Shown here: one piece after another, positions 1 to 7,945 of the stretch | Layout: each line of letters begins with the position of its first letter | Position numbering within the stretch: position 1 is the first letter of the stretch | Assembly (NCBI GenBank): GCA_910577525.1 | Contig: CAJTLI010000009.1 | Location: forward strand, 1-64,000 | Length of the DNA: 64,000 nucleotides | Reading direction: 5' to 3' | From: an uncultured Oscillospiraceae bacterium | GTDB lineage: Bacteria > Bacillota > Clostridia > Oscillospirales > Oscillospiraceae | Program-made: the position numbers and the translations under genes | The notes under the pieces: generated by a model | Databases searched by the model: none | What the model was told of the DNA's origin: nothing | The model's input: only the letters and a program-made list of their open reading frames with translations

Positions 1-91
1 AAAACTACAAAATTTCTTCGGCGTTTTCTTACAATTTCAGATTGGCGTTGACACGCATCAGCGGGTTCGTTCAACGCCTGTAATCGGAACA

Positions 92-166
92 AAATTTTTA
101 TCGGAACAAGAGCGGACGCCCTTGATAATACAGTGGGCATAACGCAAAAAGTTCCGATAAAAATTT
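92..166. repeat. 16-bp inverted repeat pair next to integrase scar
   Basis: A 16-bp block at 92-107 (AAATTTTTATCGGAAC) recurs as its exact reverse complement at 151-166, with 43 bases between. The left arm is also preceded by a direct 8-bp repeat ATCGGAAC (83-90 and 100-107). The repeats lie just upstream of the integrase remnant and the tRNA. They could be recombinase arm-type sites or the ends of a lost small element; the sequence does not decide between these. Confidence 0.6.
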
Positions 167-206
167 GCATAGAACGAAGAGCTATGTGTTTTTCAGAAGT
201 TCGAGG

Positions 207-323
207 GAAGGCAACCTGGGCCATGCCACCGCCGCCTTTACCCTGGACGTATACGGCCACGTTTCAGAGCGCATAAAAGAGGCCAGCGCCAACCGGATGC
301 AGCAGTATATTGAGAACCTCTAA
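207..323 (+). pseudogene. C-terminal remnant of a tyrosine recombinase (phage/ICE integrase)
   Basis: The frame ending at the TAA at 321-323 encodes a 38-residue tail of the tyrosine integrase type: GNLGHATAAFTLDVYGHV followed by a short charged helix. The LGH motif and the nucleophile Tyr of TLDVYGH (codon 252-254) are present. Upstream of about 207 the same frame stays open but no longer resembles an integrase, so the catalytic Arg and most of the protein are missing from this window. The fragment sits 65 bases from the 3' end of tRNA-Gln, a usual place for the integrase of a tRNA-targeting element. It is best read as the scar of an excised or decayed integrative element. A real gene with its 5' part left of the window is unlikely, since similarity ends abruptly inside the window. 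Confidence 0.75.
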
Positions 324-351
324 AAAACTGGTAAGGGTCAAATGGACATAA

Positions 352-385
352 AAAACCCTTGGAACTGTGTAGTTCCAAGGGTTTT
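352..385 (-). terminator. Intrinsic terminator of tRNA-Gln
   Basis: Perfect 15-bp stem: AAAACCCTTGGAACT (352-366), a 4-base loop, and its complement (371-385). Read on the minus strand it follows the tRNA CCA end by 3 bases and finishes in TTTT. Its symmetry means it may also stop plus-strand transcription from the integrase side. Confidence 0.85.
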
Positions 386-388
386 GGG

Positions 389-462
389 TGGCAGCGGATG
401 AAGGATTCGAACCCTCACAAACAGAGTCAGAGTCTGGTGTGCTACCATTACACTAATCCGCT
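389..462 (-). tRNA. tRNA-Gln (anticodon CTG)
   Basis: Cloverleaf read on the minus strand: acceptor AGCGGAT/ATCCGCT, D stem GTGT/ACAC, anticodon loop CTCTGAC with anticodon CTG at 428-430, T arm GAGGG-TTCGAAT-CCTTC, discriminator G and an encoded CCA (389-391). A strong promoter (493-520) precedes it and a hairpin terminator follows directly. The integrase scar beside its 3' end suggests that it has served as an attachment site. Confidence 0.93.
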
Positions 463-492
463 ATTGGCTGTTCTCTCTACTGACCGTAGGCT

Positions 493-520
493 ATTATATC
501 AGATGATTGGAATTTGTCAA
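493..520 (-). promoter_or_regulatory. Sigma-A type promoter of tRNA-Gln
   Basis: On the minus strand, -35 TTGACA (515-520) and -10 TATAAT (493-498), both perfect consensus, are separated by 16 bases and lie about 30 bases ahead of the tRNA 5' end. Confidence 0.85.
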
Positions 521-540
521 CCCTTTTTACAAACTTTTAT

Positions 541-573
541 AAAAAAACCCGACAGGCCAACCGGTCTGTCGGG
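541..573 (-). terminator. Intrinsic terminator after the FAH-family gene
   Basis: Stem CCCGACAG (548-555) / CTGTCGGG (566-573), followed on the minus strand by seven T (541-547). It starts 8 bases after the FAH-family stop codon and closes the tig-clpP-clpX-lon-engB gene run. Confidence 0.9.
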
Positions 574-580
574 ATTGCGT

Positions 581-1333
581 TCAGATAACCTCGTTCTTTA
601 AAACCCCGATTCCCTCAATGGCGACCTCGACCCGGTCTCCGGGAATCATCGGCCCAATCCCCGCGGGCGTACCGGTAGCCACCACGTCTCCAGGCTCCAA
701 TGTCATGCTGGCCGTAATAAACTCCAGGAGCTGCGGAACAGATGTAATGAAATCAGCGGTGTTTCCCTGCTGTACAATCTTCCCGTTGAGCCGGGTGGTC
801 AGCTTCAAGCCCTCTGGCTCGACCTCATCCGACACCCACGGCCCCACCGGACAAAAGCCGTCCATAGATTTCCCCCGGGTCCACTGGCCGTCATGCTGCT
901 GCACATCCCGGGCTGTGACATCGTTGAGGCAGGTATAGCCCAGCACAAACTCTGAAAAGCTCTTTGCCTTTATATCCTTTGCCCGGCGCTTTACGACCAC
1001 CGCCAGCTCTCCCTCATAGTCCAGCCGCCCCACAAAATCAGGGGCGTGGATTGCTCCCTCCGGCCTGTTCAGCGTATTGGGCCCTTTCATAAACAGCACA
1101 GGGAACCCCGGGGGCTCATCCCCCATCTCTCTGGCGTGCTCCAAATAATTCTTGCCAACACAGACGATCTTCGTGGGCTCACAGGGGGCAAGCAGCCTGC
1201 ACTGGCTGAGCGGAAACCTTTCGCCGTCATACTCCAGACCTTCATAGGGCGCTTTGGACAGTGTCAGCACATCCTCTCCCTTCAACACGCCCCAGCGCGG
1301 TCCCTCCGGCCGGTCAATCCTCACAAATTTCAT
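581..1333 (-). CDS. Fumarylacetoacetate hydrolase (FAH) family protein
   Basis: 250 aa with the FAH-fold C-terminal domain over most of its length: KNYLEHAREMG (61-71), the acidic metal-binding stretch DYEGELAVV (105-113), LNDVTARD (137-144) and GTPAGIG (221-227). The family includes acylpyruvases, oxaloacetate decarboxylases and hydratases in aromatic catabolism. The exact substrate cannot be read from sequence, and no aromatic degradation genes are nearby. The short N-terminal segment (1-50) is typical of single-domain YcgM/YisK-like members. The start ATG overlaps the engB stop by 4 bases (ATGA), so translation is probably coupled. It is the last gene of the tig-clp-lon-engB run and ends at a strong terminator. 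Confidence 0.88.
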   Translation of the reverse strand: MKFVRIDRPEGPRWGVLKGEDVLTLSKAPYEGLEYDGERFPLSQCRLLAPCEPTKIVCVGKNYLEHAREMGDEPPGFPVLFMKGPNTLNRPEGAIHAPDFVGRLDYEGELAVVVKRRAKDIKAKSFSEFVLGYTCLNDVTARDVQQHDGQWTRGKSMDGFCPVGPWVSDEVEPEGLKLTTRLNGKIVQQGNTADFITSVPQLLEFITASMTLEPGDVVATGTPAGIGPMIPGDRVEVAIEGIGVLKNEVI

Positions 1334-1929
1334 GTTCCGCCCTCCAGATGATTCAAAATCAAACCCAAAAGCGCCATTTTTCCATCTCCTTTTTCTGCGG
1401 AAAACAGGATGGAGGGAACCGCGTCCGGCAGTTCCAGCGTATCACGGATGCGCTGTATATTGCCTTCCACTTCGCTTTTTTTCAGCTTGTCTGCTTTGTT
1501 CGCCACCACCAAAAACGGCCTGCCGGAATTCAGGAATACCTGAGCCATGGTACAGTCGTCCGCCGTAGGCCTGTGCCTGGCGTCCACAATCAACATACCC
1601 AGCGCCATCCTCTGGGCGTCGGCAAACCAAGCCTCGATCAGCCGTCCCCAGCGGTCCCGCTCCTGTTTGGATACTTTAGCATAGCCATAACCAGGCAGGT
1701 CCACCAGGTAGAGCTTCCGGTCGATCAAAAAATAGTTGATGTGGGTGGTCTTTCCCGGAGCGGAGCCCACCCGCGCGAAATTCTTGCGGTTGAGCAGCCG
1801 GTTGATCACCGATGACTTGCCCACGTTGGACCGCCCGGCAAACACCACCTGAGGCAGGCCATCCCGAGGGAAGTCTGCCGGTTTTGCCGCTGAGCGGACG
1901 AATTGCGCCATATTCCAGTTTACTGTCAT
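1330..1929 (-). CDS. engB: Ribosome biogenesis GTP-binding protein EngB/YsxC
   Basis: 199 aa, the usual size. GTPase motifs in order: G1 GRSNVGKSS (32-40), G2 TTHINYF (61-67), G3 DLPGYGYA (77-84), G4 NKAD (144-147) and G5 FSAEKGDG (176-183). EngB binds the 50S precursor and is needed for its maturation in the cytoplasm. It follows lon by 10 bases and overlaps the FAH-family gene, the tig/clpX/lon/engB order widely seen in Firmicutes. Nothing odd is visible. Confidence 0.96.
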   Translation of the reverse strand: MTVNWNMAQFVRSAAKPADFPRDGLPQVVFAGRSNVGKSSVINRLLNRKNFARVGSAPGKTTHINYFLIDRKLYLVDLPGYGYAKVSKQERDRWGRLIEAWFADAQRMALGMLIVDARHRPTADDCTMAQVFLNSGRPFLVVANKADKLKKSEVEGNIQRIRDTLELPDAVPSILFSAEKGDGKMALLGLILNHLEGGT

Positions 1930-1939
1930 AGCGGATTCC

Positions 1940-4363
1940 TCACTGCCTCAGGTTGGCGGCAAGTCCCACCGCTCTGGGCGCCTCCGGCTTCTTATTTAAC
2001 GGCGCGTCCGCCGCTTGAACCGGCAGACTGCCCGCCAAAGCGTGGGCCAGCACCTCATCCACCTGTTTGACCGGCACAAAGGTCAGGGCCTTCCGCACGG
2101 TCTGATCGATGTCCTCCAGGTCCTTTTCGTTGTCCGCGGGAATAATCACCGTCGTCATTCCATTGCGCAGGGCGCCCATGGTCTTTTCCCGCAGTCCGCC
2201 AATGGCCAGCACCCGGCCTCGGAGCGTCACCTCCCCCGTCATGGCCACATCCCGACGCACCGGCACGCCGGTAAGCGCGGATACCATGGCTGTGGCGATG
2301 GCAATTCCTGCGGAGGGCCCATCCTTGGGCACCGCTCCCTCCGGAAAGTGAACGTGGACATCCTTTGTGCTGTGAAACTCAGGGTCCACACCCAGCCGGA
2401 CGCTCCGGCTGCGGATATAGGACAGCGCCGCCTTGGCGGACTCCTTCATTACGTCCCCCAGATTTCCGGTGAGGGCCACCTTCCCCGTTCCAGGCACCAC
2501 ATTGACTTCAACCTCCAACACCTCGCCGCCCACAGCGGTCCAAGCCAGACCGTTGACTACACCCACCAGAGGTTCCTGAGCGGGTCTGTTGTCCAGATAG
2601 CGGCGGGAGCCGAGAAAATCGTGCAAATTCTTCTCTGTAATGTTAAATCGCTTTACATGATCCTTCACCATTTGCGCTGCACACTTCCGGCAAAGCGCCG
2701 CCAGCTTCTGATCCAGCAGACGCACGCCGGATTCCTTCGTATACCCGGTGATCAGCGCCTCCAATCCCCCCTCGCTGATTTTCAGCTGAGCACGGCTCAG
2801 GCCGTGGCGCTTCAGCTCCCGGGGCAGGAGGTGACGTCTGGCGATCTGGAGCTTCTCCTTATCGGTGTAGCTGGGCAGCTCAATGACCTCCATGCGGTCC
2901 AGCAGTGGCCGGGGGATCGTATCGGTGGTGTTGGCTGTAGTGATGAACATCACCTCAGACAGGTCAAAGGGCAGCTCCAAATAGTGGTCGCGGAAGGAGC
3001 TGTTTTGTTCCCCGTCCAGCACCTCCAACAGTGCCGCCGCAGGGTCGCCCCTGTGGTCGCTGCCCACCTTGTCGATCTCGTCCAGCAGCAGCACCGGGTT
3101 GGCGCTTCCGGCCTGCTTGATTCCCACAATAATCCGCCCCGGCATAGCGCCCACATAGGTTTTGCGGTGGCCCCGTATGTCAGCCTCGTCCCGGATGCCG
3201 CCCAGGGAAATCCGGGCTAGCCTGCGGTTCATGGCCTTGGCCACGCTCATGGCAATGGAGGTCTTTCCCACTCCCGGCGGCCCCACCAGACAGATAATCT
3301 GGCCTTTCAGGTCCGGAGCCAGCTGCCTCACCGCCACAAACTCCAAAATGCGCTCCTTCACCTTTTCCAGGCCATAGTGGTCCGCGTCCAGCGCCTTGGC
3401 CACCGCCGCAGCGTTCACCCGCTCCCGGGTTCTGACCTGCCAGGGCAGCTCCAGGCAGGTATCCAAATAGGTGCGGATCACCGCGGCCTCCGAGGAGCCG
3501 TAGGGCTGTTTTTCCAGGTGCTTCACCTCTTTGAGCAGCTTGTCGCTCACCTCGGCGGGAAGCTTGGCCTGGGCGATGCGGCGGCGGTAGTCGGAGATCT
3601 CGTCGTCCTCCTCGCCCTCTCCCAGCTCCCGCTGAATGACCCGGAGCTGCTCCCGCAGGAAATAGTCCCGCTGGCTGGCGGCAACCTGTTCGTGGATTTT
3701 TGCCGCCAACTCGCTTTCAACCTCTAGGATCTCCACTTCCCTGCTCAAAATGCGGCACATTTGATCCAGTCTCCGGACAGGCCGAAGCTCGTCGAGCACC
3801 GCCTGCTTGTCCTCAAACCGCAGGGGCAGGTTCTGCGCGGCATAGTCCGCGATATAACCCGGATCGTCGCTGGCCAAAATTTTAAGATAGATCTCCGGCG
3901 TCACCCGGTCAGACAGCTCGGTATACCGCTCCATCAGGCTGTATATCTGCCGGATCATTGCCTCGGTCCGAAGAGAATTCCCCTTCAGCGCCGCCGGCTC
4001 CGCCAGATACTCCACCTCGGCGGTGATGTAGGGCTCCGTCTCCGCCAGACGCAGCAGACGGCCCCGGCAGCGCCCCTCCACCATGACTCGAACACCGTTT
4101 TCCGGCAGACGAAGGATCTGCTTCACCGCCGCAACCGTGCCGATGACATACAAATCCTCCTGAGCTGGGTTTTCCACAGTCAAATCCCGCTGAGTTACCA
4201 GGAAAATTTCGCGGTTTTCCCCCATGGCCTCCTCCAGAGCCTGGATGGAAGCGGCACGGCCCACGTCAAAGTGGAGCGTCAGCTGTGGAAACACCGTGAG
4301 CCCCCGCAGGGCGAGCACCGGAATGAGTACGGCCGTTGGCTCCGCCGTCCGCATCTCCGTCAT
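1940..4363 (-). CDS. lon: ATP-dependent protease Lon
   Basis: 807 aa from the ATG at 4363. That start is chosen over the longer frame (4414) because AAAGGAG lies 7 bases ahead of it and the family N-terminal domain (VLALRGLTVFPQL) begins just after. Order: N-terminal substrate domain (about 1-210), AAA+ module with Walker A GPPGVGKTS near residue 360 and LLLDEIDK as Walker B, then the proteolytic domain with the catalytic Ser in PKDGPSAG near residue 680 and its partner Lys about 43 residues on. Lon degrades misfolded and regulatory proteins in the cytoplasm. A hairpin separates it from clpX upstream, so its level may be tuned apart from clpX. The C-terminal tail rich in Ala and Pro is not conserved. 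Confidence 0.97.
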   Translation of the reverse strand: MTEMRTAEPTAVLIPVLALRGLTVFPQLTLHFDVGRAASIQALEEAMGENREIFLVTQRDLTVENPAQEDLYVIGTVAAVKQILRLPENGVRVMVEGRCRGRLLRLAETEPYITAEVEYLAEPAALKGNSLRTEAMIRQIYSLMERYTELSDRVTPEIYLKILASDDPGYIADYAAQNLPLRFEDKQAVLDELRPVRRLDQMCRILSREVEILEVESELAAKIHEQVAASQRDYFLREQLRVIQRELGEGEEDDEISDYRRRIAQAKLPAEVSDKLLKEVKHLEKQPYGSSEAAVIRTYLDTCLELPWQVRTRERVNAAAVAKALDADHYGLEKVKERILEFVAVRQLAPDLKGQIICLVGPPGVGKTSIAMSVAKAMNRRLARISLGGIRDEADIRGHRKTYVGAMPGRIIVGIKQAGSANPVLLLDEIDKVGSDHRGDPAAALLEVLDGEQNSSFRDHYLELPFDLSEVMFITTANTTDTIPRPLLDRMEVIELPSYTDKEKLQIARRHLLPRELKRHGLSRAQLKISEGGLEALITGYTKESGVRLLDQKLAALCRKCAAQMVKDHVKRFNITEKNLHDFLGSRRYLDNRPAQEPLVGVVNGLAWTAVGGEVLEVEVNVVPGTGKVALTGNLGDVMKESAKAALSYIRSRSVRLGVDPEFHSTKDVHVHFPEGAVPKDGPSAGIAIATAMVSALTGVPVRRDVAMTGEVTLRGRVLAIGGLREKTMGALRNGMTTVIIPADNEKDLEDIDQTVRKALTFVPVKQVDEVLAHALAGSLPVQAADAPLNKKPEAPRAVGLAANLRQ

Positions 4364-4387
4364 TTGAACCACTCCTTTCCAGCAAAA

Positions 4388-4420
4388 GGAGGGGCGGGCT
4401 GTTTCGCGGCCCACCCCTCC
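4388..4420 (-). terminator. Terminator or attenuator between clpX and lon
   Basis: Stem GGAGGGGCGGGC (4388-4399) / GCCCACCCCTCC (4409-4420) with one mismatch. On the minus strand it is followed by a short TTTT run and lies 13 bases after the clpX stop and 24 bases before the lon start. It probably reduces read-through into lon rather than fully stopping it, as no separate lon promoter is evident. Confidence 0.65.
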
Positions 4421-4433
4421 GAACCAGTTGATA

Positions 4434-5750
4434 TCAGGACGCGTTCCCTCTGGGCGAGGCTTGACCGCCCTTTTCCGCGCGCAGGGCCGCCGCGCCGAGG
4501 CGCGGCCGGGCGGGACGCCCCTCCTGACGCAGAATATCCGGCTCGCCCTCGCCGCGGATGGCCTCCTCCGTAATCGTCACCTTCGCGATGCTCTGATCGG
4601 AGGGCGCGTCGTACATCACCGGCGTGATGACCTCCTCCAGCACCGCGCGCAGGCCGCGGGCGCCGATCTTGCGCTCCAGGGCCTTGTCCGCGGCGGCGTC
4701 CAGCGCCTTGGGCGTAAACTCCAGCTCCACGTTGTCGTAGTCCATCAGACATTTGTACTGCTTCACCAGAGCGTTTTTCGGCTCGGTGAGAATGCGCACC
4801 AGCTGCTCCCGGTCCAGAGCCTTCAGCGTGGTGATAATGGGCAGCCGCCCCACCAGCTCGGGGATGATACCGAATTTCAGCAGATCGTGGGGCTGGACGG
4901 ATTTCAGCACATCCGCCTTTTCGCGCTCCGCCATGGTCTTGACATCGGAGCCGAACCCGATGGTCTTCTGATCCAAACGGTGTTCAATAATTTTCTCCAG
5001 TCCGTCGAAGGCGCCGCCGCAGATAAACAGGATATTCTTGGTGTCGATCTGCAAAAACTCCTGGTGAGGGTGCTTACGCCCGCCCTGGGGCGGCACGTTG
5101 GCCACCGTTCCCTCCAAAATTTTCAGCAGGGCCTGCTGCACCCCCTCGCCGGACACATCCCGGGTGATGGAGGTATTCTCGCTCTTCCGGGCGATCTTGT
5201 CGATCTCATCCACGTAGATAATGCCCCGCTGGGCCAGCTCGATGTCGTAGTCGGCGGCCTGCACCAGGCGCAGCAGAATATTCTCCACGTCGTCGCCCAC
5301 ATAACCGGCCTCGGTGAGCGTGGTGGCGTCGGCAATGGCAAAGGGCACCTTCAAAATGCGGGCCAGCGTCTGGGCAAACAGCGTCTTGCCGCAGCCGGTG
5401 GGGCCGATCATCAGGATATTGCTCTTTTGCAGCTCCACGTTGTCGCCGCCGCCGAAATAGATGCGCTTGTAGTGGTTGTAAACCGCCACCGACAGGGCCA
5501 CCTTCGCGTTGTCCTGGCCGATGATATACTCGTCCAGAACCGCCACCATCTCCTTGGGCGTGGGAATCACGTCGGGCATATCCGGCGCGTCGGAAGGCCC
5601 CTCCTCCAGCTCATCCCCCAGGATGTTCATGCACAGGCGGACGCATTCATTGCAGATATAGGCGCCGGGACCGGCAATAATCCGCTCCACCTGTTCCTGA
5701 TGCTTGCCGCAGAAGGAGCAGCGCACCGATTTGTAGTCATCTCTTGCCAT
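4434..5750 (-). CDS. clpX: ATP-dependent Clp protease ATP-binding subunit ClpX
   Basis: 438 aa. The zinc-binding domain has Cys 11, 14, 33 and 36 (CSFC and CNEC). The AAA+ module has Walker A GPTGCGKT (116-123), Walker B IIYVDEID (177-184), the GYVG pore loop (149-152) and sensor regions. ClpX unfolds tagged substrates and feeds them to ClpP, encoded just upstream. The C-terminal tail after about residue 405 is Arg/Gly/Ala rich and looks lineage specific. It lies between clpP and lon, separated from each by a hairpin. Confidence 0.97.
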   Translation of the reverse strand: MARDDYKSVRCSFCGKHQEQVERIIAGPGAYICNECVRLCMNILGDELEEGPSDAPDMPDVIPTPKEMVAVLDEYIIGQDNAKVALSVAVYNHYKRIYFGGGDNVELQKSNILMIGPTGCGKTLFAQTLARILKVPFAIADATTLTEAGYVGDDVENILLRLVQAADYDIELAQRGIIYVDEIDKIARKSENTSITRDVSGEGVQQALLKILEGTVANVPPQGGRKHPHQEFLQIDTKNILFICGGAFDGLEKIIEHRLDQKTIGFGSDVKTMAEREKADVLKSVQPHDLLKFGIIPELVGRLPIITTLKALDREQLVRILTEPKNALVKQYKCLMDYDNVELEFTPKALDAAADKALERKIGARGLRAVLEEVITPVMYDAPSDQSIAKVTITEEAIRGEGEPDILRQEGRPARPRLGAAALRAEKGGQASPRGNAS

Positions 5751-5776
5751 ATTCTGGTCTTCCTTTCAGGAAAGCG

Positions 5777-5810
5777 CCAAAGAGCGGAGATACAACCCTC
5801 CGCTCTTTGG
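5777..5810 (-). terminator. Hairpin between clpP and clpX
   Basis: Perfect 13-bp stem CCAAAGAGCGGAG (5777-5789) / CTCCGCTCTTTGG (5798-5810) with an 8-base loop, 6 bases after the clpP stop. No long T run follows on the minus strand, so it may be an attenuator or an mRNA processing/stability element rather than a full terminator. Confidence 0.6.
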
Positions 5811-5816
5811 CCATAT

Positions 5817-6398
5817 TCAGCGATTGGTGATGATCTTGTCGATCAGGCCGTAATCCAGCGCCTCCTGCGCGGTCATGAAATTGTCCCGCTCACAGTCGGC
5901 GGTGACCTGCGCCAGATCCCTGCCGCAGTTGTCTGCCAAAATCTGGGTTACGCGCTTCTTGATGGTCTCCAGCCGCTTCAGGTGGAGGGCCATATCGGTG
6001 ATCTGACCCTGCGTCCCGGCGGAGGGCTGGTGGATCATAATCTCGGCGTTTGGCAGCGCCATGCGCTTTCCCTTGGCGCCGGAGGACAGCAGGAACGCCC
6101 CCATCGAGGCGCCCATCCCCACGCAGATGGTAGACACATCGCATTTGATGTACTGCATGGTGTCATAGATGGCCATGCCGTCCGGAATGGAGCCGCCGGG
6201 GCTGTTGATATAGAACTGAATGTCCTTATCCGGGTCCTGGGCCTCCAGATAAAGAAGCTGGGCCACCACCAGCGAGGCCGTGGTGGCGTTGACCTCCTCA
6301 CCCAGGAACACAATGCGGTCGTTGAGCAGCCGGGAGAAAATGTCATAGGACCGCTCGCCGCGGCTGGTCTGCTCTACTACATATGGAACTAAACTCAT
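5817..6398 (-). CDS. clpP: ATP-dependent Clp protease proteolytic subunit ClpP
   Basis: 193 aa from the ATG at 6398, which has AAAGGAG 7 bases upstream; the longer frame to 6461 adds 21 residues unlike the family. Catalytic triad: Ser98 in GMGASMGAF, His123 in MIHQPS and Asp172 in CERDNF. The N-terminal axial-loop region is SLVPYVVEQTSRGERSYDI. ClpP forms the tetradecameric chamber that works with ClpX (next gene) and possibly with the ClpE-like protein at 22399. It sits directly downstream of the trigger factor gene, as in many Clostridia. Confidence 0.97.
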   Translation of the reverse strand: MSLVPYVVEQTSRGERSYDIFSRLLNDRIVFLGEEVNATTASLVVAQLLYLEAQDPDKDIQFYINSPGGSIPDGMAIYDTMQYIKCDVSTICVGMGASMGAFLLSSGAKGKRMALPNAEIMIHQPSAGTQGQITDMALHLKRLETIKKRVTQILADNCGRDLAQVTADCERDNFMTAQEALDYGLIDKIITNR

Positions 6399-6511
6399 GA
6401 TGCTTCTCCTTTCAGATGGGGGAATATTCACAGCCTGTCTGACGCTGGCTATTATGCCCACTGTTCGCTGGTCATTATTCCCGCCCTCTCCCGAAAAGGC
6501 GCGAACGCCGG

Positions 6512-7846
6512 TTATTCCTCCGCTTTAGGGGCCTCTTCCGTCTCCTCCGCCTTCTTCGCCGGCTTTTTGGCGGGCTTTTTCGCGGCGCCCTTTACCAGCT
6601 CCAAAGCCTTGCGCACCAGCAGGTCATGGCGCACATCGTCCAAATTGACGATGGAGCGGACCTTGTCCTCCTCCATGCTGTACTGCTCAGCCAGCTTGGC
6701 GATCTCGGCATCCACATCGGCCTCCGGGATCTCCATGCCCTCGGCGGCGGCCACGGCCTCCAGAGCCAGGTCGCTGCGCACGGCCCGCTCGGCGGCGGTC
6801 TTGGACTGGGCCTTCATATCGTCCAGAGACATGCCCATCATCCGCAGGTAGTCCTCAAAGCCGATGCCCTGGCTCTGGATGCGGTTAGCATAGTCCTCCA
6901 GCATCTTGTCGGCGCGGTAATCCACCATGGCCTGGGGCACCTCGCACTCCAGCTTCTCCAGCAGCGCGGTGATAACAGCCTCCTCAAAGTCCCGGTCGGC
7001 CTGCTCCTGACGGCGGGTCTTCAGCTTTTCGCCCAGGTCCTTCTTAAACTCGTCCAGGGTGTCGAACTCGGACACGTCCTTGGCAAACTCGTCGTCCACC
7101 TCGGGCTCCTGCTTCTCCTTCACCTCGTGGACCTTCACTTTGAACACCACGGCGGCGCCCGCCAGCTCAGGGGTATAGTTCTCGGGGAAGGTGATGTCCA
7201 AATCCTTCTCGTCGCCGGCCTTCATGCCGATGACCTGATCCTCAAATCCGGGGGCGAAGGAACCGGAGCCCAGCTCCAGGCTGTAGTTCTCGCCCTTGCC
7301 GCCCTGGAAGGGCTCGCCGTCCTTGAAGCCCTCGAAGTCGATGACCGCGGTGTCCCCCTTCTTGGCCTTGCGCTCCACGCTGACCAGCCGGGAGGCCCGG
7401 TCGATGTAGGGCTTCAGCTCCGCCTTGATGTCGGCGGCAGTCACTTTTACCTCAGGCTTTGCCACAGGCAGGCCCTTGTAGTCCTTGACGGAGGCCTCGG
7501 GCTTGACGGTGACGGTGGCCTTGAAGGTGAAACCGCCGGAGCTGACCTCCAGCACCTCCAGCTGAGGGTAGGCCACGGGCTTGATGCCGGTCTCCTTCAG
7601 CGCGGCCTCATAGGCGTCGGGGTAGGCCAGGGAGATGGCGTCGTCAAAAAAGATCTCAGCGCCGTACATCTTCTCCACCATCTTCCGGGGGGCCTTGCCC
7701 TTGCGGAAGCCGGGGACGTTGATGCGGTTCTTCTGACGGTTATACACCTTATCAACGGCGGCCTGGAACTGGTCGGCCTCCACCTCAATCACCAGCTCAT
7801 AGGCGCTGTTTTCTTTTTTCTCATTGCTCTTGATGTTCATGGTCAT
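6512..7846 (-). CDS. tig: Trigger factor (ribosome-bound peptidyl-prolyl isomerase/chaperone)
   Basis: 444 aa. The N-terminal ribosome-binding domain contains the signature GFRKGKAPRKMVEKMYG (46-62). A FKBP-type PPIase domain follows at about 160-245 (GDTAVIDFEGF) and then the long helical C-terminal chaperone domain. The end is a Lys/Ala/Pro/Glu tail (KKPAKKPAKKAEETEE), a low-complexity extension. The start may be the ATG at 7846 or the one two codons later (7840): the Shine-Dalgarno sequence GGAGGAG fits the second better. It is first in the tig-clpP-clpX-lon-engB run, linking nascent-chain folding with proteolysis. Confidence 0.96.
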   Translation of the reverse strand: MTMNIKSNEKKENSAYELVIEVEADQFQAAVDKVYNRQKNRINVPGFRKGKAPRKMVEKMYGAEIFFDDAISLAYPDAYEAALKETGIKPVAYPQLEVLEVSSGGFTFKATVTVKPEASVKDYKGLPVAKPEVKVTAADIKAELKPYIDRASRLVSVERKAKKGDTAVIDFEGFKDGEPFQGGKGENYSLELGSGSFAPGFEDQVIGMKAGDEKDLDITFPENYTPELAGAAVVFKVKVHEVKEKQEPEVDDEFAKDVSEFDTLDEFKKDLGEKLKTRRQEQADRDFEEAVITALLEKLECEVPQAMVDYRADKMLEDYANRIQSQGIGFEDYLRMMGMSLDDMKAQSKTAAERAVRSDLALEAVAAAEGMEIPEADVDAEIAKLAEQYSMEEDKVRSIVNLDDVRHDLLVRKALELVKGAAKKPAKKPAKKAEETEEAPKAEE

Positions 7847-7945
7847 GCTCCTCCAAGCTCGGCCCGGCTGAACGCCCCTAGGCCTTCTTTCTAAATTCAG
7901 TCTATTTTACCAGATAGCCGCAAAGATTTCCACTGTTTTTTTTGT

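Noticed and set aside
4428..6392. 654-aa open frame on the plus strand opposite clpX and clpP
   Set aside because: It is the antisense shadow of two well-supported genes, full of His/Leu/Gly-rich low-complexity sequence and without a family match or ribosome site.
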